Shown one piece after another: positions 6,610 through 14,972 of a stretch of 35,113 nt of DNA; within the stretch, counting starts at the first letter, position 1; every line of letters begins with the position of its first letter. Source of the DNA: Quadrisphaera sp. (GTDB taxonomy: Bacteria; Actinomycetota; Actinomycetes; Actinomycetales; Quadrisphaeraceae). Made by a program: the position numbers and the translations under genes. The notes beneath the pieces are model-generated. The model worked only from the letters and a program-made list of their open reading frames with translations. It was not told where the DNA came from and did not search any database. The stretch is from contig JARICT010000063.1 of assembly GCA_029257185.1 (NCBI GenBank), positions 1-35,113 of the forward strand. Reading direction: 5' to 3'.

Positions 6610-8000
6610 CGCCACGGCGGCAGGGGCGTGCACGCCGGGGGCGGTGCCGGCTCCCGTGCGGCTGCGCCGTCGCCCTCGACGTCCCCGCCGCAGGCGAGGA
6701 CGGCGGCGTTGAGGGCGCCGTTGGCGAAGAACTGAGCGTTCGCCACGTCGTGGCTCTGCAGGCGCCGCTGGAGCGCGGCGTCGTAGCGGCCGAGCTTGAC
6801 CCAGCCGTCGGAGAACCAGCCCGAGCCCCTCCCCGAGCCGTCCACGAACTCGGCGCCCCGCCCGGCGCCCTGGTCGCCGTCGGCGGCGCCGCGGCCCTGC
6901 GCGGGCCAGACGACCTCGTCGAAGGTCACCCGCAGCCCCTCGACGGTGCGCGCGGGCCACCCGGCGCCGCGGTCGTGGGCCTCGACGAGGTAGGCGATCA
7001 CGTTGTTGCCGTGCGCGACGTCCTGGCCCGGGGCGCGGTAGACCCCCCACTCGTCGCTCCAGAAGAGCGCGCCGCTCGCCTCGTCAGCGGGCACCAGCTG
7101 GGCGGCCAGGGAGTGCCGTTCCCCGCTGCCGCCGTCGACGATCGCGCGGGCCACCTCCTCGCAGCGCGCCCGCCGCTCCGGGTCGCCGGTGAGGCCGTAG
7201 AGGTCCGTCGCGAGCAGGGCCCAGTGCGCCGACATGTGGGTGCGCTCGCGGTAGAGGGTCCCCTCCGGCCCGCGCTCGAACCACTTGTCGAAGACGTCCC
7301 GCTCGACGAAGCGCACCAGCGCGTCCACCCTCGGCGCGATCGCGGGGTCCGCGCGGGCCTGCGGGCTCGCCGAGGCGACGACCAGCAGGTGCGTGCCGTA
7401 GCGCCACAGGTAGCTCTCGAAGAGGGGGACCTCCTGGCCGGCGACGTCCTCGCGGGCGGAGGCCCAGCCGCGGTAGCCGTCCCGGTACCGGCTGCCCGCC
7501 AGCTCGGCGGAGGGCCTCGCGGAGGCGGCGACGTCCTCGAGCAGGGTGAGGCCGTCCTCCAGGTACGCGGTGTCGCCGCTGGCCCGGTAGGCGGCCGTGA
7601 GGGCGTCGACGGAGTAGGACAGGGGGTAGTGGTCCCAGCTGTCGGGGCTGCGGCTCAGCTCCACGACCTGCGGCCGGGACCTCGTCCAGTCCTCGTCGAA
7701 CCGCTCCAGCCACCGCTGCGCCGGCCACAGCGCCTCGGGGGTCCGTCCGCCCGCCGAGGGGGTGCCCTGGTCACGAGCGGTGGGGTCGTCGGCGGCCGCA
7801 GGAGCGGTGCGCTCGCCGCCGTCGGCGCCCGACGGGGCCCCGCCTCCCCGGGGCAGGAGCACGGCGCCGGCGACGACGAGCCCGACGACGAGGGCCAGCG
7901 TCAGGGCCCGGACGGCGACGTGGGACGCCGCGCGGCGCCGCGCCGCCGCGTGGCGGCCACGGGATGAGCGAGCGCCGACGCGCCAGCGGTGGACGCTCAC
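6585..8000 (-). CDS. Membrane-anchored toroid-like protein of the polysaccharide operon
   Basis: A 471-residue protein with an arginine-rich cytoplasmic start, one membrane segment (about 30-50) and a low-complexity linker to about residue 90, then a large extracytoplasmic domain. The domain shows repeating helical pairs with aromatic and His-rich turns: WDHYPLSYSVDALTAAYRAS, THMSAHWALLATDLYGLTG, HGNNVIAYLVEAHDRG, ANAQFFANGALNAAVL. This is the look of an (alpha/alpha) toroid as in glucuronyl hydrolases, epimerases and polysaccharide lyases, but I cannot name a family and no catalytic residues can be assigned. The GTG at 8000 overlaps the Wzx-Wzy stop as GTGA, making it the last gene of the operon. 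It may trim, modify or anchor the secreted glycan. It also overlaps the convergent acyltransferase gene by 25 nt. Confidence 0.7.
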   Translation of the reverse strand: MSVHRWRVGARSSRGRHAAARRRAASHVAVRALTLALVVGLVVAGAVLLPRGGGAPSGADGGERTAPAAADDPTARDQGTPSAGGRTPEALWPAQRWLERFDEDWTRSRPQVVELSRSPDSWDHYPLSYSVDALTAAYRASGDTAYLEDGLTLLEDVAASARPSAELAGSRYRDGYRGWASAREDVAGQEVPLFESYLWRYGTHLLVVASASPQARADPAIAPRVDALVRFVERDVFDKWFERGPEGTLYRERTHMSAHWALLATDLYGLTGDPERRARCEEVARAIVDGGSGERHSLAAQLVPADEASGALFWSDEWGVYRAPGQDVAHGNNVIAYLVEAHDRGAGWPARTVEGLRVTFDEVVWPAQGRGAADGDQGAGRGAEFVDGSGRGSGWFSDGWVKLGRYDAALQRRLQSHDVANAQFFANGALNAAVLACGGDVEGDGAAAREPAPPPACTPLPPWRQPLDGSR

Positions 8001-10618
8001 GGCCCCGGCCGCTCGAGCGTGCCGGGCCGCGCGCTCCGCGGGCCGTGCCCGCTCGGGGCCGTGCTGCGGGCCGGGAGCTCTGCCACGAGGCCGCCGGCGG
8101 CCAGCGCCGCGAAGCACCACGCGAGGCGGGCGTCGTAGTAGTCGCCGGAGAAGGCGCTGGCGACCACGACGTACCCGGCCGCCGCCACCAGCGTGGCGGT
8201 CACCGGGCCCCACGGCCGGTGCGCACGGACCGCGGCCACCCACCCTGCCGCGGCCACGCCGAGCACGGCGAGACCCACGAGGCCGCCCTCCGCGAGCACC
8301 GCGAGCACCACGTTGTGGGGGTGCTGCGCGGCGAGTCCCTCACCCACGCTGCCGTAGAACCCGTCGAGCCCCACCCCCAGCAGCGGGTGGTCGGCGGCGA
8401 GGCCGAGCGCCGCGGCCCAGATCTGCGGCCGGCCGGAGGTGTAGCCGCCCTGCAGCGTCTGCTCGACGAACCGGGTGCTCACGAGCGCGGCGAACGGCGG
8501 GAAGAGAGAGGTGGCGGCCACCGCGCCCGCCACGGCGAGCGCCCCGGTCACGACCACGGCCGCGCGCACGCGCCGGCCCAGCGCCACGAGGGCCACGGCC
8601 GCGACGACCGCCGCTGCGACCAGGCCCCCGCGCGATCCCGAGAGCAGCGCTGCGACCGCCAGCAGCGGGATGCTCGCCGCGAGCCACCGCGGCGCGCCGG
8701 TGGCCAGGAGCCCGGCGAGGGCGACCAGCCCCAGGACCTCGACGCGCACGAAGACGTTGGGGCCGCCGCCGAACGCGGAGAAGCGCCCCTGGTCCCCGGG
8801 GCCCGCGAGCAGCGCCGCCGCGGCGTAGGCGCACGCGGCCACCCACAGGAACCACAGGGTCGCGCGCCCGGTCCGCCAGCCGTGGCCCCGTGCGAGCAGG
8901 TACGCGCTGACGGTGAGCACCCCCGTCGCGGCCACGTCGAGGCTCACCGCCCCGACGCGCGAACCGTCGGGAGCCCACAGCGCGGAGCCCAGCTGGTAGA
9001 GGAAGAACACCACCGCGGCGACGACCCACCCCTCGCGGACCCTCTCCCCCGGGCGCACGGTCACCACGGACGGGGGCCGTCGCCCCACCTCGTGGACGAC
9101 CAGGGCCACCAGGAGCGGCAGCGCGAGCACGCGCAGGTCGAGCGCGGCGAGCGACGGCGGCAGAGCGTCGCCCAGCCCGGCGCGGTCGAGCCCGTACCGG
9201 CCGGCGTAGGCGACGAGCAGGAGCGCGAGCAGCGGGGCGAGCAGCGCCGGGCGCCGCGGGCGGATGGGGGTCGGGCGCCGAGGAGCGCGGGCGGCCGCTG
9301 CGAGCCGGTCGCGCGGCCCCGCCGCGAGCGCCACGAGGGCCCCGAGCAGCGACGCGCCGTACCCGGCCAGCGAGCCGTACGCGGCGCCGAGGCCGCCGAG
9401 GGCGGGGATCAGCATGACGTAGGCGGCGACGCTGACCACGAAGCCGGCCACCTCCACCCCGGACGCCACGCCCGCCCGTCCCTGCGCGATGAGCCCGGTG
9501 ATCGCCAGCTGGCTCAGCCCGAAGACCGCGGCGGCGACCACCAGCGGCGCCACCAGCTCGCCAGCGGAGGCGTAGGCCGCGCCGAGCAGCGGCACGAGCA
9601 CGACGTGCACGGCCACGGCAACCGCGACGCCGGCGACCGCGAGGAAGCCGGCGGTGACCACGAGCGGGCGCAGCAGGAGGAGCTCGCCGCGCTGGTGGGC
9701 CAGGCGCCAGCGGCCCAGGCGCGAGTCGGCCCAGGCCTGCACCGGCCACGCCACGAGCTCGGTCATCGTGGCGACGCTGGCGTAGACCCCGAGCGCGGCG
9801 GGCGAGGCCAGGCCGACGAGGAGCAGGCGGTCCAGGCGCAGCGTCCCCGCCAGCGCCAGGCTCGAGGGCAGGAGGACGAGCCCCTCGCGCCGCGCCGCCG
9901 TCCGGGCGACGGACGCCCAGTCGTCGGCGCCGTCGTCCGCGTCGTCGTCCGCGCCGCCGTCGGCGCCGTCGTCCGGTCCGCGGCCGCCGCGGCGGGGGGC
10001 TCGCGCCCACCGGCGCCAGCAGAACGCCACGGGCACCGCCGTGACCAGGACGTAGCCGGCGACCCACACGACCACCTCGTCGACGCCGCCGACGAAGAGC
10101 CCGGCGGCCACGACGAGCAGGGCGCCCTGGCTCACGAGCGTCGTCACGAGGAAGCCGTGCTGGCGGCCGCTGGCGATGGCGATCGAGCGCAGGGCCCGCA
10201 GACCGGCGTTGGCGACGGCGAAGGCCGCCACCACCAGCATCCCGGTGCGCCACAGCGGCGGGAGCGGCGCGAGGGCCCCGGCGGCGACGAGGACGAGGGC
10301 CACGGCTGCGGGGACGCGCAGCAGCGACCACGCGCCCGCCAGCCCCGCCCGCGCCGAGGCTCCGGCGTAGGTGGTGACCAGGCTGCGGTCGGTGCCCAGC
10401 AGCAGCAGGAGCGTCGTGAGGTACGCGACCTGCAGGGCCAGGGCCAGCTCCCCGCGCCCCGAGGGGTCGAGGGCGCGCGCGGCGAGGACGTTGACGACGA
10501 AGGCGGTGCCCGCGGCCGCCAGCTGGGCCAGGAGCAGCTGCGAGGAGGGGTCGTCCCAGAGCGCGCGCACCGACGCGGCGGGGGTCCGTCGCGGCGCCGC
10601 TGGGGCGGGTGCGCTCAC
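7997..10618 (-). CDS. Wzx flippase-Wzy polymerase fusion protein
   Basis: An 873-residue multi-pass membrane protein that joins two Wzx/Wzy-pathway activities. Residues about 25-435 form a MATE/PST-type flippase: AARALDPSGRGELALALQ after the first helix, then about 12 hydrophobic helices in two halves, separated by a cytoplasmic loop with an acidic run of Asp, Gly and Ala (216-233). A basic linker (436-457) leads to a second multi-helix part (458-850) with O-antigen polymerase/ligase features: LSGSRGG (659-665), TSGRPQIW (727-734), HPLLGVGLDGF (744-754) and HPHNVVLAVLAEGGLVGL (766-783). The protein would flip lipid-linked repeat units and polymerise them outside the membrane. The frame is unbroken across the junction. 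Both ends overlap neighbours by 4 nt (GTGA). Normally these are two separate proteins. Confidence 0.85.
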   Translation of the reverse strand: MSAPAPAAPRRTPAASVRALWDDPSSQLLLAQLAAAGTAFVVNVLAARALDPSGRGELALALQVAYLTTLLLLLGTDRSLVTTYAGASARAGLAGAWSLLRVPAAVALVLVAAGALAPLPPLWRTGMLVVAAFAVANAGLRALRSIAIASGRQHGFLVTTLVSQGALLVVAAGLFVGGVDEVVVWVAGYVLVTAVPVAFCWRRWARAPRRGGRGPDDGADGGADDDADDGADDWASVARTAARREGLVLLPSSLALAGTLRLDRLLLVGLASPAALGVYASVATMTELVAWPVQAWADSRLGRWRLAHQRGELLLLRPLVVTAGFLAVAGVAVAVAVHVVLVPLLGAAYASAGELVAPLVVAAAVFGLSQLAITGLIAQGRAGVASGVEVAGFVVSVAAYVMLIPALGGLGAAYGSLAGYGASLLGALVALAAGPRDRLAAAARAPRRPTPIRPRRPALLAPLLALLLVAYAGRYGLDRAGLGDALPPSLAALDLRVLALPLLVALVVHEVGRRPPSVVTVRPGERVREGWVVAAVVFFLYQLGSALWAPDGSRVGAVSLDVAATGVLTVSAYLLARGHGWRTGRATLWFLWVAACAYAAAALLAGPGDQGRFSAFGGGPNVFVRVEVLGLVALAGLLATGAPRWLAASIPLLAVAALLSGSRGGLVAAAVVAAVALVALGRRVRAAVVVTGALAVAGAVAATSLFPPFAALVSTRFVEQTLQGGYTSGRPQIWAAALGLAADHPLLGVGLDGFYGSVGEGLAAQHPHNVVLAVLAEGGLVGLAVLGVAAAGWVAAVRAHRPWGPVTATLVAAAGYVVVASAFSGDYYDARLAWCFAALAAGGLVAELPARSTAPSGHGPRSARPGTLERPGP

Positions 10619-11919
10619 CGCGCCCGCTCGGCCCGCCCGGCCGGGGCGGACAGCACCACCACCCCGAGGGCGGACGGCTGCGCGCGGGACAGCTCCTCGA
10701 GGGCCGCGCCGGCGTCACGCTCGCGCGTGCGCCCGCGGCGCACCACGAGCACCGCGTCCCCGCCGACGGCGACGGTCAGGGCCGCGGCGTCGGCGAAGGG
10801 CAGGACCGCGGGGAGGTCGAGCACCACCACGTCGGCGCGCTCGTGCAGCGACGCCACCGCCTTGGCCATCGCCGCGGAGGTCGCGAGCTCGCCGGCGTCG
10901 AGCCCGGCGCCGCCGGCGGGCATCACCGCGAGCCCCGGCTCGCCGCCGGGCACGAGCGCCTCCTCGGCGGCGCACCGCCCCCGCAGCACGGCGGCGAGCC
11001 CGCCGGGATCGTCCTCGCCGCCACCCGGACCTCCGCCACCGGTGCCGCCGCCTCTGAGGTGGGCGTCGACCAGCGCCACGTGCAGGCCACCGCGCGCCAG
11101 GGTGACAGCGAGGCCGCGCGCGACGTCGCCGGCCCCCTCGTCGCTGCGGGCGCTGGTGACGAGCACGGTGCGCCGGTCCGGTCCCTGCGCGAGCAGGTTC
11201 GTGCGCAGGCGCCGGAACCCCTCGGCCGCGGGGCCCTCCCGCGGCGCCGACGCGGCGTGGCGGCGCAGCTGCGCCGAGGAGACGGGCAGCTCGGCGAGCA
11301 CGGCCGCTGGGTCGCCGCCGGCTCCCGGCAGCGCCGGCGCACCTCGGACCCTGCGGTCGGCGCCGTCGCGCGCCAGGGCCAGCGCGATGCCCGCGGCGAG
11401 CCCGAGCGCCGCGCCGAGGACGGCCGTGGTCAGCGCGCCGAGCAGCCCCACCGGTGGGGCGAGCACCGCCGGCTGGGCGACGGTGAGGCCGGGGCCGTCA
11501 GGGCTGACCTCGTCGACCAGCTCCACCAGCTGCTCCGAGGCGCTGGTGGCCTTGGCCGTGGCGACCTCCGGGACGCGGTCGCGGGCGGTGAGGACGAGCA
11601 GGAGCGACTCGGGGGACGCCCTGACCGACAGGTCGCGGGCGACCGCCCGGGGCCCCGGGGCGCCGAGGTCGTCGGCGACGGCCCGGGCGATGCGCGGGCT
11701 CGTCGCCAGCTCGGCGTAGGACGCGAGCCGCTCGGCGGCGAGCTCGCCGCCCGAGCCGGCGCCGTCCGGGCTGGCGGTCTCCAGGATGAGCGTGGTGCTC
11801 GCGGAGCGGGTCACGTCCAGCAGGCTCACCCCGACCGCCGCGACGGCGCCCAGCAGGCACAGCGCCAGGACGCCGCGCCAGCGTCGGCGCAGGACCTCGG
11901 CGTACTCAGGCAGCCCCAT
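10615..11919 (-). CDS. Wzz/Wzc-like chain-length protein with degenerate kinase domain
   Basis: A 434-residue protein with the layout of an actinobacterial Wzc-type co-polymerase: Wzz domain at the N-terminus (MGLPEYAEVLRRRWRG), first membrane helix about 16-34, extracytoplasmic part to about 150, second helix about 155-183, then a cytoplasmic BY-kinase-like domain. EGFRRLRTNL (233-242) marks the kinase linker. The P-loop reads TSARSDEGAGDVARGLA (255-271) where the family has EGKST: lysine is A263 and the serine is G264. Walker A' is VALVDAHLR (second Asp replaced by H287); Walker B is VVVLDLP (D368). No tyrosine occurs after residue 68, so the C-terminal Tyr cluster is absent. It cannot be an active tyrosine kinase by this reading. 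It likely controls chain length or scaffolds the adjacent Wzx-Wzy fusion. Confidence 0.8.
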   Translation of the reverse strand: MGLPEYAEVLRRRWRGVLALCLLGAVAAVGVSLLDVTRSASTTLILETASPDGAGSGGELAAERLASYAELATSPRIARAVADDLGAPGPRAVARDLSVRASPESLLLVLTARDRVPEVATAKATSASEQLVELVDEVSPDGPGLTVAQPAVLAPPVGLLGALTTAVLGAALGLAAGIALALARDGADRRVRGAPALPGAGGDPAAVLAELPVSSAQLRRHAASAPREGPAAEGFRRLRTNLLAQGPDRRTVLVTSARSDEGAGDVARGLAVTLARGGLHVALVDAHLRGGGTGGGGPGGGEDDPGGLAAVLRGRCAAEEALVPGGEPGLAVMPAGGAGLDAGELATSAAMAKAVASLHERADVVVLDLPAVLPFADAAALTVAVGGDAVLVVRRGRTRERDAGAALEELSRAQPSALGVVVLSAPAGRAERAR

Positions 11920-13174
11920 CGGAGCCTCCTGCCGTCGCCGCCGGTCGCCGCGGTGCGTGCGCGGGAACGACGGTGCCGGCGAACGAGGCGTAGAGCACGT
12001 CGCGCGCGAACCGCTCCCGCGCGAGCCGCCCCGCGGCCTCCCGAGAGCTGGCGATCCACGCCTCGTCGCGCAGGTGCGCCACGAGCGCGCGCGCCGCGCC
12101 CGGCACGTCGCCGGGCGGGAGCACCAGGCCGGCCCCGGTAGCGGTGAGGAGGTCGGCCTGCCAGCCGTCGTGGTTGATCAGCAGGCTGCGGCCCGCGGCG
12201 AGGGCGTCGAAGAACTTGTTCGCCGAGTTGTCGACCATGCCGGTGGTGGTGAAGACGCTCGAGGCCACCGTGGCGGCGGACAGCGCTGCCGGCACGGCGG
12301 CCTTCGGCACCGGCCCCTCGACGAAGACCGAGGACCCGAGGACGCCGAGGTCCGCCGCGAGGGTCTCCACCTCCTCCCGCTCGCGCCCGGACCCGAGGAG
12401 CAGGAAGGCGACGTCGGCGTCGAGCCGCGCGACCTCGGCGGCCAGGCGCACCAGCCACCCGACGCCGTTGACGAGCCCGAACGTGCCGGCGTAGAGCACC
12501 AGCGGCCGCTCCCCCAGCCACGGGCGCGCGGCGCGGAACGCCGCGCCGGCCTCGGTCGCCACGTCGAAGCGCTCGAGGTCGCAGCCGTTGGGCACCTCGG
12601 CGATCCGCTCGCGCGGGTAGCCGTGGGCGGCCACGCCCGCCGCCATCCCCGGCGAGAGGGCGATGACCGCGTCGGCGTGGCGGTAGGCGAAGCGGGCCAG
12701 CGCCATGGCCGCTGCCTTCGCCACCGGGTGGCGCAGGGCGCCGACCTCGATGGGGAGCTCGGGCCACAGGTCGCGGACCTCGAAGACGAACCGCGCCCGG
12801 CGCACGCGGGCGGCGACCACCCCGGGCACGGCCACGGTCAGCGGGGTGCTCGTGGCGAGGACGACGTCGGGTCTCGCTGCCGCGGCGCGCCACGTCGAGG
12901 CGACGGCGAACCGCAGGAACGCTCGGACGCGCGCGCGGTAGCCCATCTCGTTGCCGTAGGGCAGCGGCAGCGCGTGGACGTGGATGCCGTCGACCAGGGA
13001 GGTGCTCCAGCGCCACGAGGGCCGGGGCGCGTCGACGTCGGTGGTGATCATGTGCACCTCGTGGCCGTCGTCGACGAGGCGTCGCGCCATCTCGTAGGAG
13101 CGCGTCCCGCCGCCGCCGGGGCTGTCCGGGGTGGTGAAGTACTGGTGGACGTAGGAGATGCGGGACCCGCTCAC
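11906..13174 (-). CDS. GT4-family glycosyltransferase (WbuB-like)
   Basis: A 422-residue GT-B glycosyltransferase of the GT4 type. The N-terminal half opens with YVHQYFTTPDSPGGGGTRSYEMARRL, the acceptor-side glycine-rich loop seen in WbuB/WbpH-like enzymes, and includes FEVRDLWPE. The C-terminal half has the donor-binding part: LVLYAGTFGLVNGVGWLVR, EVPNGCDLERF, and SANKFFDALAAGRSLLIN in place of the usual E-x7-E region. It acts at the cytoplasmic face, adding a sugar to the lipid-linked first residue. It is the only dedicated glycosyltransferase besides the initiating enzyme, so the locus alone explains a disaccharide. The GTG at 13174 overlaps the upstream gene by 4 nt; its end overlaps the Wzz-like start by 14 nt. 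Donor sugar unknown. Confidence 0.88.
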   Translation of the reverse strand: MSGSRISYVHQYFTTPDSPGGGGTRSYEMARRLVDDGHEVHMITTDVDAPRPSWRWSTSLVDGIHVHALPLPYGNEMGYRARVRAFLRFAVASTWRAAAARPDVVLATSTPLTVAVPGVVAARVRRARFVFEVRDLWPELPIEVGALRHPVAKAAAMALARFAYRHADAVIALSPGMAAGVAAHGYPRERIAEVPNGCDLERFDVATEAGAAFRAARPWLGERPLVLYAGTFGLVNGVGWLVRLAAEVARLDADVAFLLLGSGREREEVETLAADLGVLGSSVFVEGPVPKAAVPAALSAATVASSVFTTTGMVDNSANKFFDALAAGRSLLINHDGWQADLLTATGAGLVLPPGDVPGAARALVAHLRDEAWIASSREAAGRLARERFARDVLYASFAGTVVPAHAPRRPAATAGGSDGAA

Positions 13175-13785
13175 GGCGTCGTCCCCGTCCCGGCGCCGGT
13201 GAACCAGCCCTCGGCCGCCGGGTCGAGGGCGCCGGAGCGGAGCACCACCGAGGGGACCGTGGCGGCCAGCAGGCGCAGGTCCAGGACGAGGCTGCGGCGC
13301 TCGACGTAGGCGACGTCCAGGGCCAAGCGCTCGGGCCAGCCCAGCGAGTTGCGTCCGCTGACCTGCGCGAGGCCCGTGATGCCGGGGCGCACCTCCAGGC
13401 GCCGGGCCTGCTCGCCCGAGTAGAGCGGGACGTAGTGCGGGTAGAGCGGGCGCGGACCCACCAGCGCCATGTCACCGCGCAGGACGTTGACCAGCTGGGG
13501 CAGCTCGTCGACGCTGCTCGACCGCAGGAGCGCGCCCAGGCGGGTCACCCGTGGTTCCTCGGTGGGGGCGACGGTGGTCATCGTCCTCAGCTTGTAGATG
13601 GTGAAGGGACGGCCGTGGCGCCCGGCCCGCTGCTGGCGGAAGAGCACCGGCGCGCCGTCGAGCACGCGGACCGCGCCGGCTGCGAGCGCCAGGACCGGTG
13701 AGGTGAGGACGAGCAGCGCGCCGGCGGCCGCGACGTCGAGCCCCCGCGAGAGGGCGTCGCCGAAGGTGGACGACGAGCCGGTCAC
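13171..13785 (-). CDS. PglC-like initiating phosphoglycosyl transferase
   Basis: A 204-residue small monotopic phosphoglycosyl transferase, which moves a sugar-1-phosphate from UDP-sugar to polyprenyl phosphate to start the repeat unit. It has one re-entrant membrane helix (about 14-38) broken at S29-P30, KLRTM (65-69), the catalytic Asp-Glu dyad D93-E94 in SSSVDELPQL, GPRPL (110-114) and RPGITGLAQVSGR (133-145). The length is that of Campylobacter PglC rather than the longer WbaP/WcaJ group with extra helices. With the PglF- and PglE-like genes upstream the substrate is probably a UDP-diamino- or 4-amino-trideoxy sugar. The GTG at 13785 overlaps the aminotransferase stop (GTGA). Confidence 0.9.
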   Translation of the reverse strand: MTGSSSTFGDALSRGLDVAAAGALLVLTSPVLALAAGAVRVLDGAPVLFRQQRAGRHGRPFTIYKLRTMTTVAPTEEPRVTRLGALLRSSSVDELPQLVNVLRGDMALVGPRPLYPHYVPLYSGEQARRLEVRPGITGLAQVSGRNSLGWPERLALDVAYVERRSLVLDLRLLAATVPSVVLRSGALDPAAEGWFTGAGTGTTP

Positions 13786-14972
13786 GCCGCGACCCCGTCC
13801 GTGCTCCCGGCGCCGCCGGTCAGCGCTCCGGACCGGGCGCGGTCCACCACGGCGAGCACCTCGGCGATGACGCGGTCCTGGTCCTCGTCGCTCATCGTCG
13901 TGCCGCTGGGCAGGGCGACGCCGCGCGCGAAGAGGTCCTCGCAGACGCCGCCGCCGATCATCTCGGCGCCGGCGAACGCCGGCTGGGTGTGCAGGGGCTT
14001 CCAGGTCCGCCTCGCCTCGATGCCGGCCGCGGCCAGCTCCGCGCACAGGCGCTCGGGGGTCAGCCCCGCCCCGGCGTCCAGGAGCACGCAGCTGAGCCAG
14101 CAGTTGCTCTCCCCCGCCGTGCCGCGCGGCATCATCGACACGGCGTCGGTGCCCGCGAAGGCTTCGGCGTAGCGCTCGAAGGTGCGTCGGCGGCGGGCCA
14201 CCCGCGCCCCGAGACCCCGCAGCTGGGCCCGGCCCACCGCCGCCAGGAGGTTGGACAGGCGGTAGTTGTAGCCGATCTCCTCGTGCTCGTAGTGCGGCAC
14301 CGGCGACCGCGCCTGGGTGGCCAGGTACCGCGCCCGGTCTGCGGCCGCGGCGCCCCGGGCGAGGAGCATCCCGCCGCCTCCGGTAGTGATGATCTTGTTG
14401 CCGTTGAAGGACAGCACGGCGGCCTCGCCGAAGCTGCCCGCCGGGCGGCCCCCGCTGGACGACCCCAGGGACTCCGCGGCGTCCTCGACCAGCGGCACCC
14501 CGGCGCGAGCGCACAGCGGCTCCAGGGCCGCGTAGTCGGCGCACCGTCCGTAGACGTCCACCGCCACCACCGCGGACGGGGCCGGCGTCCCGTCGCCCGG
14601 CTCCAGCGCCCGGGCCACGAGCGCCGGGTCCATCCCCCAGGTGCGGGGCTCGGAGTCGACGAAGACGGGCTCGGCGCCCAGGTAGGTCACCGCGGCGGCG
14701 CTCGCGACGAAGGTGAAGGAGGGCACGAGCACCCGGTCGCCCGGCTCCACCCCGGCGATCCGCAGCGCCAGGTGGAGCGCCGCGGTGCCGCTGGACAGGG
14801 CCACGGCGTGCCCGCCGCCCACGGCCTCGACGGCCTCGGCCTCGAAGGCCGCGAGGTCCGGCCCGACGGGGCCGACCCACCCGGAGTCGAAGGCCTCGAG
14901 CAGGCTGGCCCGCTCGTCGGCCCCGACGTCGGGCGGGGAGAGCAGCACGGCGGCGCGTCCGGTCGCGGCCAT
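13782..14972 (-). CDS. DegT/DnrJ-type sugar aminotransferase (PglE-like)
   Basis: A 396-residue PLP-dependent aminotransferase of the DegT/DnrJ/EryC1 (sensory-box sugar aminotransferase) family. Visible features: LSSGTAALHLALR (59-71) for phosphate binding, VEDAAESLG with D164 contacting the PLP ring, and SFNGNKIITTGGGG with K193 as the Schiff-base lysine. It would aminate C4 of the 4-keto sugar made by the dehydratase encoded just upstream. The ATG at 14972 is chosen because it overlaps the dehydratase stop by one base (TGATG) and because the conserved LSPPDVGADE start follows directly. The PglD-type acetyltransferase that completes bacillosamine synthesis is not in the operon, so the product may be a plain 4-amino sugar or be acetylated by an enzyme encoded elsewhere. 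Confidence 0.9.
   Translation of the reverse strand: MAATGRAAVLLSPPDVGADERASLLEAFDSGWVGPVGPDLAAFEAEAVEAVGGGHAVALSSGTAALHLALRIAGVEPGDRVLVPSFTFVASAAAVTYLGAEPVFVDSEPRTWGMDPALVARALEPGDGTPAPSAVVAVDVYGRCADYAALEPLCARAGVPLVEDAAESLGSSSGGRPAGSFGEAAVLSFNGNKIITTGGGGMLLARGAAAADRARYLATQARSPVPHYEHEEIGYNYRLSNLLAAVGRAQLRGLGARVARRRRTFERYAEAFAGTDAVSMMPRGTAGESNCWLSCVLLDAGAGLTPERLCAELAAAGIEARRTWKPLHTQPAFAGAEMIGGGVCEDLFARGVALPSGTTMSDEDQDRVIAEVLAVVDRARSGALTGGAGSTDGVAA

Noticed and set aside
9298-9313. Wzx-Wzy junction as a sequencing frameshift joining two genes
   Set aside because: A frameshift would be needed to join genes in different frames, but both halves read in one frame with a plausible basic linker and no internal start with a ribosome site that I can see.
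7964-11719. 1251-codon open frame on the plus strand
   Set aside because: Antisense to the Wzx-Wzy and Wzz-like genes; the translation is low-complexity Arg/Gly/Glu/Gln typical of GC-rich shadows, and the minus strand has clear membrane-protein patterns.
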